A program made the position numbers and the translations under genes. This document shows positions 8,540 through 16,201 of a stretch of DNA of 44,310 bases, in pieces. The notes beneath the pieces are model-generated. The model worked only from the letters and a program-made list of their open reading frames with translations. It did no database searches and was not told where the DNA came from. Every line of letters starts with the position of its first letter. Within the stretch, counting starts at the first letter, position 1. Origin of the DNA: Simkaniaceae bacterium (GTDB lineage: Bacteria > Chlamydiota > Chlamydiia > Chlamydiales > Simkaniaceae); the NCBI GenBank assembly GCA_028281675.1, contig JANQJL010000095.1, forward strand, positions 1-44,310. Reading direction: 5' to 3'.

Positions 8540-9231
8540 AAAACCTCTTCCCTTGCCTGAATGTAATCGAGGAGTGTTGTTTCCTGCACGCTAAAGTGCT
8601 TTTGTAGCTCTTTAAACCCCTCGTGTTTAACAATTTCTGGATTTCTGATCCCCTCTTCCCATCCACCATAGCGTTTAATTTCTCTCCAAGCCTCGAGTTC
8701 TCTCTCATGATTATTCAGCTCCCTACTCAAAGTAGCAATCCGCATCAAATTAAAGGCCAATAGCACTGAGTGGTCTTTAGGATCTTCGATTATTTTTTCT
8801 CTAAGAGAAGAAGCCTCTTCTAAAGCTTCAGCATAATTTCCTTCGCTAATCTTCAGAGATGTTCGAGCATAATCGCTATAATAGGGTTGGTTGGTCCGTT
8901 TCAAGGTTCGCTCAACATAGGGGGCAGCTTTATCGGGAGCGATGAAGGCTAAAAGATTTTGACCAATGGGGGCATCATAATGGGCATGAAGTTCTGGGTA
9001 TTTCTTCACTAGCCTTTCTAGGCTTGCAAACTCATCTGATTTTTGATCTAAAATCTGATCCCATTTAGTAAAGGCTGCAGTCGCAGAGACATAGTCTCCT
9101 TCCGCCCGCCCTTTCTTCGTCCCTAATTTAGCAACTAAAATTCCAGCAACTATAGCAGCAGGAAGGACATATAAGGCTAATTTTTTCCAATCATATAGGA
9201 CCCGTTTTGGCAAATCAAGTTCTTCATCCAT
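8527..9231 (-). CDS. Membrane-anchored protein with tetratricopeptide-like helices
   Basis: A 234-residue protein with a cytoplasmic N-terminus (MDEELDLPKRVLYDWKK), one membrane helix (about residues 18-34) and a helical C-terminal domain. The segments YYSDYARTSLKISEGNYAEA and its continuation have the A/G/Y spacing of tetratricopeptide repeats. The layout, a single anchor followed by such repeats, resembles YfgM-type periplasmic ancillary proteins, but a specific assignment is not justified. The ATG at 9231 follows GTGGAA at suitable spacing. It stands alone between a convergent neighbour and the 3' end of the exoprotein gene. Confidence 0.65.
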   Translation of the reverse strand: MDEELDLPKRVLYDWKKLALYVLPAAIVAGILVAKLGTKKGRAEGDYVSATAAFTKWDQILDQKSDEFASLERLVKKYPELHAHYDAPIGQNLLAFIAPDKAAPYVERTLKRTNQPYYSDYARTSLKISEGNYAEALEEASSLREKIIEDPKDHSVLLAFNLMRIATLSRELNNHERELEAWREIKRYGGWEEGIRNPEIVKHEGFKELQKHFSVQETTLLDYIQAREEVLRKS

Positions 9232-9399
9232 GATAATTCCACTTGTTTTTCTAAAAAGAACCTATTCTAACTGAATCAGAATTTTTTTCTAAAGGTTAAT
9301 GAGTTTGAGTAGCAATTCCAGGGAATAGATCGGCTTAGAAAAGTTTGAGAAGTTTTTTTCGAAGATATTTTTTTTAGGGGGCACAGGCGTTAAGCCTAG

Positions 9400-9430
9400 T
9401 ACCCGTGAATGCGACCTATTTCGCGGCAGC
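9400..9430 (+). repeat. 30-base repeat, copy 2 (left bracket of the TPS locus)
   Basis: TACCCGTGAATG, then CGACCTATT, then TCGCGGCAGC: 31 bases identical to 16167-16197 and in the same orientation. Its last base is also the last base of the tpsA stop codon (read on the minus strand). The sequences on either side of the two copies differ, so the shared unit is exactly this short. Confidence 0.92.
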
Positions 9431-12400
9431 TAGAGAGAAACGGGAAATTTTAGATATTTTTCATGAGGGATAACGTACCACTCTTTGGAAGCACCACCGA
9501 ACCTCTCTTCGATAAAGTAGTCCCATTTCCAGTCGTAGAAACGGTCTATCCGATCTAACATGTAGTAGAGTTGATAGTTACCAATCAATGCGTTAGGACC
9601 GAGTTCAAAGATGAGGGGAACAACAGGAGTCACAGGAGTAGGGGGGACAGGATTGGTATCTTTATAGAAAAAAGTATAGGGAACTCCTCCTCTCACGCTT
9701 GGAAAATAGGTGTTCCACACTTCCGTTGCTGAGTCAACATAGAGAGTGCCAGGAACAAAGGTAGCCCCGTTGATATTACTTGTTCCTAAAATGACGTTTT
9801 GACTTCGACGAGCAGTAAAGATTCGCAAAGGGCCTCCCCCTGCAGTGGCTACGGAACCGCTCACCCCTAGGTGAAAAATTCCATTTCCAATCACTGGAGG
9901 AGAAGGGGCTTGATTATCGACAACAATGGTTAATGAACCGCCGGAGTGGGTGTTTTCAATCCGGGAAAATAAAGAAATTGAAAGATCTTTTGCTGCGATT
10001 ACAGAAAGGTTTCCCCCGGTTGCCTCTATGAAAGCTGGATTAGCAGCCGATTCTCCTAACAAAAGGATATTATTATTTGAATTGACGCCCACTTCTGCAC
10101 CCGTTAAATAAGCCTCTCCTCCATTTCCTCCAAGGATAATGAGGTCATTGTTTGTATTCACCTCCACCTCTCCTCCTCCTTGAATGTAGGAGTTATTTGA
10201 GATAAGAAGGAGATTTTCAGTTTCAACCGTCGTTTTTCCAGTTCCGCCATTTTCAATGAAACCATTGTCTCTTACCAAAAGAGTCCCTCCAGAATGGACC
10301 TCTAAGGTAGACTCTGCAGGAGTCGCTGCTAGATTTCGGATGTAGGTATCTTCATTTACTACAATATCCCCATTGTTTGTCCGGACTATTAGAGTATCGT
10401 CATTAACTTCAATAAAGGCACCCGTTCCATTGGTTGCAGTAAGCTCGAGATTCGTCTCTGCAGTAATTGTAGTTGTCGAACTTATATTCTGCGAAACGAT
10501 CCTAGCCACTGCCGTAGCTGAATCAAAAAGATCCAGATCTGTACCAGCTGATAATGTGAGTGTATCAATGGCATCGATCGAGGCAATTCCAGTTCCTGAA
10601 GTAAGCTCGATAAGCCCTTCAGCGTTGACCGTCATTGAAGAACCAGCAACCGCCCCCTCTCCATCTACAATTCTGGCAATTCCTGACTCACTGGTAATTC
10701 TAAGATCGTTCCCCGAGGAAATCGACGTCGAAGTGGTCCTTGCAGTTCCACTGTCTACTAATGCTCCCAGAATTGCCTCGTTGGATCCTCCAAGAAGGGA
10801 TAGATCATTTCCAGACCCTGTGCTCACCTCAACCGCAGAAAGAGTTACATCCCCGATTCCAGTTGCTGTAATGGGGATACGGGCCCCAATGGCTGTATTG
10901 GCTCTTGTCCCCGTCCCTCCCTGAAGAGTGAGTGCATTGTCACTTACCACATGCACCTCTGATCCCGAGCTCACTGTCACAGTATTGATCCCAGAGTTAA
11001 TCGCATAAAATCCAATGGCTGCAAAAGTGTCGGTATTAGAGCCTGCAGTGAGAGTAATATCTTGCGCTTGAACATCGATATTTCCGCTATAGGTGTCGGC
11101 GTTAGTAGAAGTCTGTCCTCCATGTCCTACTAGAGCATATGTTGAATCGCCCGAGCCTCCTGTAAGGGTAAGAGATCCATTTACAACAGCGGGACTCCCC
11201 GCGGTGGGCCCCCGAATATCTCCACTGATGCTGACTAAATTTGATCCCCCTGTGTGTCCAATCTGTGCAAAGGAATCGGTCGCTGTCCCTCCTGTCAAAG
11301 TCACATCTCCTCCGATCGAGCGGAAGATGATATCTCCTGACAAAGTCCCTCCAGCTGGGGTATCCCCTCCATGCCCAATTAATGCGATGTTATTCGCAAG
11401 GGCATTTCCCGTAAGAGTAAGATTGCGCCCCACTGTGATATCGATGTCACTACTGATAATCGTTGCATCAAACCCAATCTGTGCAAAATCATTTGCTCCA
11501 GTCCCTGGGGTGAGAGTGATATCTCGAGCTGCATTAAGAGTCAACGTTCCAATACGCGTCCCCAAACGGGTCGGAATGGTCACACCTGCCCCTCCCACAA
11601 GGATATCATTTCCTGCCGTAACATTTAGATCTCCTCCCCCCCCTTGGTTCACTTCCACTTGATTCTGAACAAGGATATCCCCTCCAGAGGTTAAACTGGT
11701 GGTTGTCGCATTTGTATCAATTGTATCTAAGATTCGGATGTCTCCAGAAGTCGCTGTTAAACTGACAGTGGTAACACCGTTAGCAGTAAAGGGATCATTA
11801 ATCTCAATATCTTGACCCGCTGTCCATAAAACAGAGGCAGCATTAATGTAAAAGCTAGAAAAAGAGGGATTGTTTTGGATATCGTTCCCTGCAGTTAAAA
11901 TAAAAGAAACATTCCTAGCCCCAGTAAGATCTGTGAAAGTTAAATCATCATTTTGGATAATATCGTTCCCTGCAGAGAAGGTAAAGGTAGCTCCGCTTGT
12001 AGAAGGAGACGAGGTGATCGTCCCCCCCGCGCTAGAAAAAGTGATGTTACCTGTCCCTACAGTTGGAGCAGAAAAAAGGGTTGTCAAGGCATCGGAACGG
12101 AGATTCCCATTGATTGTGATCTCGCCACCTGTTGCCTCCACCGTAACAGAATTGGTCGCACCTGTAATGGCAAGAGGATCTTGAATGGTCACATTATTTG
12201 CTGCTGTGATCGAAACAGAACCCACATTAATTATATCGATACTATCAGGCGGCTGATTTATAAAATTCCTTCCAGCCGTAAAAATAAAGGAAACATTTTC
12301 AGACCCAGAAGTGTCTTCAAAGTCCATATCGACATCGATATTAATATCCTGGCCTGCAGAGAATGTCACAGTTCCCGAAGAAGTAGGGTTACCAAAATAA

Positions 12401-14382
12401 TCTCCCCCTCCATCAAAGACAATATCGCTTGTTCCACCCGGTGCTCTAAAAATCGTCGTAATCGCATCACTTGTAACGTCTGCGCCGTAGGTGATCCCCC
12501 CCGTTGTTGCCTCAACAATAAAGGAAGTACTCCCCCCGCTTGCGGTCACTAAATCATTAATATCAATATCATTATTCGCAGTGATAGTGAAAGAGGAGGA
12601 ACCACTTACAGCAATAGGGTCATTGATCGTAATCGATCCCCCAGTTGAGGTGAAACTTACAGTCCCAGGTCCCGTCACTGTTATAGTTTCACCCACAGTA
12701 ATATCACCACCAGCAGTCCATGAGAAGGAGCCAACCCCTGTATGGCTCACGGTATCCCCTCCATTATTTGTAATAGTTGTTCCAGCTGTAAACGTCACGT
12801 TATCCACGTCTGTAAAGGTCATGTCATCGTTGACGAGAATGCTCCCATTTGTTGCAGTCCACGTAAATGCATTAGCCCCGGTGCAGGTTACAAAATCGCC
12901 ACCGGTATTCGCAATATTCTGATCTGCCGTGAAAATAAAAGAGGCGGTTCCTACCGTATCGGTTAGAGAGGTATCTCTTTCAAAGGAAATATCGTTATCT
13001 GCATTCAGAGTTAGATCATTTCCTGGAGAGGTAATTGCAGTCGTTCCCCCAGCAGAGGAGAAAGTGATATCTCCCGTTCCACCCACACCTCCCGAGGTAG
13101 TGATTAAAACGTTACTGGTGACAAGGGCGGTATTTAGATCTCCGATATTAACATTGGCACTGGCTCCTGCAGGGTCAAAAACCCCTCCAACAAAGCTCCC
13201 CCCACTTGTGACTGCAGTTGAGATGGTAATGTCTGAAGGGTCAATGCGAAGAGAGCCCACTTTGCCGTTAGGTGCTTTTGTGTTCGTACGAAGGTTGGTA
13301 TAGTATCCACCCCCTCCTGAAATTTCAATAAATCCTCCATCTCCTCCATTGGGTCCCCCACAAGCACAAATTGTTCCAAAGCATCCTGTTAATTCGTCAG
13401 ACCAAATAATCACAGACCCTCCATCTCCATGATCGGTACTGCTTACATCTAATGATGCCCCTTCAAAAACTGTTGTTTTTTTTGCATTTGTAAACCGACC
13501 ATCTTCACCCTTATACCCTCCCCCAACACGGATGGTTCCTTCCGGGGCAAAGAGTTGAGCCGTCTCCAAAACCTTCACCCCATCCCCAAGAACATTGATG
13601 ACGCCCCCTTGACTTGCAACTAACGATCCTGAAACCGTTGTTTTTCCCTCTATTTCAACATAAACTCCCTCTTCAAGCCCTTCTTGATTTATCGCTAACC
13701 CATAAGGACTTTGGTTAGATTGAAGGATGATTTTTTGTGCTTGGATCTCACCTTCGCTTTGAAGGATGCCCCCTCTCCCCGTACTGATTACAATACATTC
13801 CGATTCATGAGGTCTAACAAGAACTTCCTTTCCACACGCAAGATGAACCGCTCCCTCTTCCACTACCATTGCCCCCTGTTCAACGATATTGTGACCAATC
13901 AAAAAGAGATCCCCGCTCCGTGCTTTAATCAACCCATGGTGATGAATCCACTCCTCTGAATCCCCCTGAAAAAGGAGCTCTTCTCCTTTAAGAAAAGACC
14001 GGTCTGTGACATCGAGTGTTGAGGCCATAAAAGAGCCAACATCGATAATCCCTTGATTTCCGATTACAATTCCATTAGGATTAATCAAAATTATTTGACC
14101 GTTTGAGCCGAGTGCACCCAAAATTTGGGAAGAAAGTGGTCCCACCACCCGGTTTAATAGGGAAGATGTCGCATCGGGCAGTTGACAGTGAAACGTTTCA
14201 AGTAAGTCAATTGAAAAATCTTCCCACTCGACAATCGAACGGTTTGATTTAGAAACCAACTGAGAAGGTGTGATTTTCACGTCCCCAGAGACCACTGTGG
14301 GATTTGAGGGGCCCCCGAAGAGTTGAAAAATACAAAATAAAAATAAAAATAGAAATAAACATTTAGTGAGTTGCTTATCCAT
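9430..14382 (-). CDS. Two-partner secretion exoprotein (filamentous haemagglutinin-like TpsA)
   Basis: A 1650-residue exported protein. A signal peptide (about 1-23, with a FLFLFLF core) is followed by a haemagglutination-activity (TPS) domain over about residues 25-290. The key motif NPNGIVIGNQG lies near residue 104, and SFMAST follows it. The rest is glycine-, threonine- and serine-rich repeat sequence expected to fold as a right-handed beta-helix. There are two long similar modules (each with TTxFxAP, TFSAGxDI and VSFIxTAG) and five or six shorter units with an A-x-I/V-G-H/F pattern. A proline-rich linker (TPVTPVVP) precedes a C-terminal domain of about 60 residues that is unlike the repeats and may retain the protein at the surface. 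Its partner is the divergent gene at 14411. Likely a secreted or surface adhesin. No Shine-Dalgarno is obvious. Confidence 0.9.
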   Translation of the reverse strand: MDKQLTKCLFLFLFLFCIFQLFGGPSNPTVVSGDVKITPSQLVSKSNRSIVEWEDFSIDLLETFHCQLPDATSSLLNRVVGPLSSQILGALGSNGQIILINPNGIVIGNQGIIDVGSFMASTLDVTDRSFLKGEELLFQGDSEEWIHHHGLIKARSGDLFLIGHNIVEQGAMVVEEGAVHLACGKEVLVRPHESECIVISTGRGGILQSEGEIQAQKIILQSNQSPYGLAINQEGLEEGVYVEIEGKTTVSGSLVASQGGVINVLGDGVKVLETAQLFAPEGTIRVGGGYKGEDGRFTNAKKTTVFEGASLDVSSTDHGDGGSVIIWSDELTGCFGTICACGGPNGGDGGFIEISGGGGYYTNLRTNTKAPNGKVGSLRIDPSDITISTAVTSGGSFVGGVFDPAGASANVNIGDLNTALVTSNVLITTSGGVGGTGDITFSSAGGTTAITSPGNDLTLNADNDISFERDTSLTDTVGTASFIFTADQNIANTGGDFVTCTGANAFTWTATNGSILVNDDMTFTDVDNVTFTAGTTITNNGGDTVSHTGVGSFSWTAGGDITVGETITVTGPGTVSFTSTGGSITINDPIAVSGSSSFTITANNDIDINDLVTASGGSTSFIVEATTGGITYGADVTSDAITTIFRAPGGTSDIVFDGGGDYFGNPTSSGTVTFSAGQDINIDVDMDFEDTSGSENVSFIFTAGRNFINQPPDSIDIINVGSVSITAANNVTIQDPLAITGATNSVTVEATGGEITINGNLRSDALTTLFSAPTVGTGNITFSSAGGTITSSPSTSGATFTFSAGNDIIQNDDLTFTDLTGARNVSFILTAGNDIQNNPSFSSFYINAASVLWTAGQDIEINDPFTANGVTTVSLTATSGDIRILDTIDTNATTTSLTSGGDILVQNQVEVNQGGGGDLNVTAGNDILVGGAGVTIPTRLGTRIGTLTLNAARDITLTPGTGANDFAQIGFDATIISSDIDITVGRNLTLTGNALANNIALIGHGGDTPAGGTLSGDIIFRSIGGDVTLTGGTATDSFAQIGHTGGSNLVSISGDIRGPTAGSPAVVNGSLTLTGGSGDSTYALVGHGGQTSTNADTYSGNIDVQAQDITLTAGSNTDTFAAIGFYAINSGINTVTVSSGSEVHVVSDNALTLQGGTGTRANTAIGARIPITATGIGDVTLSAVEVSTGSGNDLSLLGGSNEAILGALVDSGTARTTSTSISSGNDLRITSESGIARIVDGEGAVAGSSMTVNAEGLIELTSGTGIASIDAIDTLTLSAGTDLDLFDSATAVARIVSQNISSTTTITAETNLELTATNGTGAFIEVNDDTLIVRTNNGDIVVNEDTYIRNLAATPAESTLEVHSGGTLLVRDNGFIENGGTGKTTVETENLLLISNNSYIQGGGEVEVNTNNDLIILGGNGGEAYLTGAEVGVNSNNNILLLGESAANPAFIEATGGNLSVIAAKDLSISLFSRIENTHSGGSLTIVVDNQAPSPPVIGNGIFHLGVSGSVATAGGGPLRIFTARRSQNVILGTSNINGATFVPGTLYVDSATEVWNTYFPSVRGGVPYTFFYKDTNPVPPTPVTPVVPLIFELGPNALIGNYQLYYMLDRIDRFYDWKWDYFIEERFGGASKEWYVIPHEKYLKFPVSL
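14334..14360. repeat. AAAATA hexanucleotide run in the tpsA signal-peptide codons
   Basis: On the plus strand the unit AAAATA repeats about three times, with a fourth imperfect copy. It encodes the FLFLFLF core of the exoprotein signal peptide on the minus strand. Changes by whole units would alter signal length by two residues without shifting frame. Confidence 0.55.
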
Positions 14383-14387
14383 AATTA

Positions 14388-14414
14388 ATGACTAACATAG
14401 GGTTCGTTTTTTGA
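14388..14414 (+). other. Eight-codon upstream reading frame overlapping the tpsB start
   Basis: ATG at 14388 opens eight codons (MTNIGFVF) and stops at TGA 14412-14414, which overlaps the TTG start of the transporter gene at 14411. A run of six T's (14407-14412) lies at the junction. One extra T would join this ATG in frame to the transporter signal peptide. This could be coupled translation, a phase-variable start or a one-base loss. Confidence 0.45.
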
Positions 14415-16144
14415 AAAGGTTACCCTTCTTATTATTATTTATTTGTGCTTTTCATCTTGGGGCCTTTTGCGAACAGGGTTTTGAAAGGGTTGCTCCAAAA
14501 GAAGTTCCTAATCTAGGAGAAAAGGGAGAGGTTATCCCAAGCAAGCCTCTCGAGGCTCGTGCGGAGGGCACTACTCTAATCACTCCTCACTTGGAAGGGC
14601 TCATCTTGGTTGGAAGCCCTGAGGACATCGAGCCAAAGGGGAGAAGTGATATAAAAGGGGTGGAGTTTTATCATCTCGATGTACCAGGAAATCCTGAAAT
14701 CCTTAAAGAGGCCTTAACCTATAAAGCGCTTAATAAACCCCTCACCGTTGATGATTTAAGTGAAATTAAATCGACCATCTCCAATTTCTACCGAGATAAT
14801 GATCGCCCCGTTGTCGTTATCTTAGCTCTCAAGCAAAAGTTAAAAAACAATATTTTGCAATTGGTCGTTTTAGAAAGCCGTGTAGGAGGAATCTCTTTTG
14901 AGGGGAACTATTGGTTTCGGACAAACTTACTAGACCGCTATGTGAGTATAGAAGAGGGATCGATTATCGACTCTAAAAAGCTCTCTAGCACTTTGGAGTT
15001 CATGAATCGTAACCCTTTTCGGGTGACAAATGCCGTCCTGTATCCGGGAAAGGACGTTGGAACAACTGATATTGAATTTCAAACCCAAGACCGCTTCCCT
15101 TTTCGCTTTTATGCTGGAGGAGATAACACAGGAATTGAATCTACAGGAAGTGGTCGCCTATTTGTTGGCTTCAATTGGGGAGATGCTCTTCTTCAAGACC
15201 AACTCCTCTCTTATCAATATACTACCTCCACAGACTTTGGACGATTTTATGCTCACACTGCCGATTGGCAAATCCCCTTCCCGTGGAAACATTTACTCAA
15301 TTTCTATGGAGGTTACTCTAGCATACGTCCCAAGATCCGAATCAGTGGAATGCGTAACAAAGGTGAGACCTACCAAGTCAGTGGACGATACATTATTCCC
15401 CTCCCCTCTAAACGATTTTACCTCCATGAAATTGGGTTTGGAGGCGATTTTAAACATACCAACATTAACCTTATTTTTAGTGACTTGACCCTAATTGGCA
15501 ACTCAGTCGTCGTCACTCAACTTGCCCTTGATTATAAAGGAAGTTACAAACGAGCACCTTTTTCTGTAGAACTTGAAGGACATTTGCTTATCTCTCCTGG
15601 AGATATTTTTCCAAATCAATCCAATAAAGACTACCAAAGGCTCCGCGCCGACGCGCAAAGCTCTTATGCCTACTTGAGAACTTGGGTCTCTCCCATTTTT
15701 GATGTCAATTTTGGCTCTATTGCCGCAGACACCCGCCTTCAACTCTCTTCTTCTAACCTCCTTTCAAGCGAACAGTTCGGCCTCGGGGGCTTCTATACTG
15801 TACGTGGATATGAGGAACAAGATCTTAACACAGATAATGCCTTCATGTTTTCTCTCGAATGGCGCACCCCTACCCTTCATATTTTCCACCCTACAAAGGG
15901 GCAAAAGCAAACTGATGATTTAAAATTCCATTTCTTTGTTGACTATGGAATAGGATGGAATCACAAGCGAATCCCTCCAGAAATCAACACCTATCTCCTC
16001 GGCATCGGCCCAGGGATACGGTACGTTTTATCCCCCTACCTAACCTGCCGCATCGACTGGGGAATCAAGCTTCACCGCCTCCCCCACATCCTTTCTGATA
16101 ATTCATTCTCCAGAGTCCACTTTTCCATCATCGGCAGTTTCTAA
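14411..16144 (+). CDS. Two-partner secretion transporter (ShlB/FhaC/HecB family, TpsB)
   Basis: A 577-residue outer-membrane transporter. A signal peptide (1-20, MKRLPFLLLF and onward) is followed by POTRA domains (about residues 75-215) containing KPLTVDDLSEIKSTISNFYR. The remainder is a 16-strand-type beta-barrel with the conserved lid-loop motif VRGYEEQDL (near residue 468) that marks the TpsB/Omp85 superfamily. The last residue is Phe, as in most barrel proteins. The family moves TpsA exoproteins across the outer membrane. The start is TTG at 14411, with no in-frame ATG before a stop and no clear Shine-Dalgarno. It is divergent from its exoprotein gene with only 28 bases between the starts; usually the two genes run in one direction. 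Confidence 0.93.
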   Translation: MKRLPFLLLFICAFHLGAFCEQGFERVAPKEVPNLGEKGEVIPSKPLEARAEGTTLITPHLEGLILVGSPEDIEPKGRSDIKGVEFYHLDVPGNPEILKEALTYKALNKPLTVDDLSEIKSTISNFYRDNDRPVVVILALKQKLKNNILQLVVLESRVGGISFEGNYWFRTNLLDRYVSIEEGSIIDSKKLSSTLEFMNRNPFRVTNAVLYPGKDVGTTDIEFQTQDRFPFRFYAGGDNTGIESTGSGRLFVGFNWGDALLQDQLLSYQYTTSTDFGRFYAHTADWQIPFPWKHLLNFYGGYSSIRPKIRISGMRNKGETYQVSGRYIIPLPSKRFYLHEIGFGGDFKHTNINLIFSDLTLIGNSVVVTQLALDYKGSYKRAPFSVELEGHLLISPGDIFPNQSNKDYQRLRADAQSSYAYLRTWVSPIFDVNFGSIAADTRLQLSSSNLLSSEQFGLGGFYTVRGYEEQDLNTDNAFMFSLEWRTPTLHIFHPTKGQKQTDDLKFHFFVDYGIGWNHKRIPPEINTYLLGIGPGIRYVLSPYLTCRIDWGIKLHRLPHILSDNSFSRVHFSIIGSF

Positions 16145-16166
16145 CCGTTACCCCTGCAAATGCTAA

Positions 16167-16197
16167 TACCCGTGAATGCGACCTATTTCGCGGCAGC
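16167..16197 (+). repeat. 30-base repeat, copy 3 (right bracket of the TPS locus)
   Basis: Identical over 31 bases to 9400-9430 and in direct orientation. It begins 22 bases after the tpsB stop and ends 4 bases before the copA stop codon (read from the other strand). With copy 2 it encloses the whole two-partner secretion locus and nothing else. Confidence 0.92.
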
Positions 16198-16201
16198 GGC
16201 C

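Noticed and set aside
10373-13303. Several long plus-strand frames antisense to the exoprotein gene
   Set aside because: They follow the codon pattern of the repetitive tpsA gene on the other strand (Val, Pro and Ser rich) and have no motifs; they are shadows.
9430-14382. CRISPR-like or satellite DNA in the repetitive exoprotein gene
   Set aside because: The repeats are at protein level, diverged in DNA and of unequal length, with no spacer structure. No CRISPR array was seen anywhere in the window.
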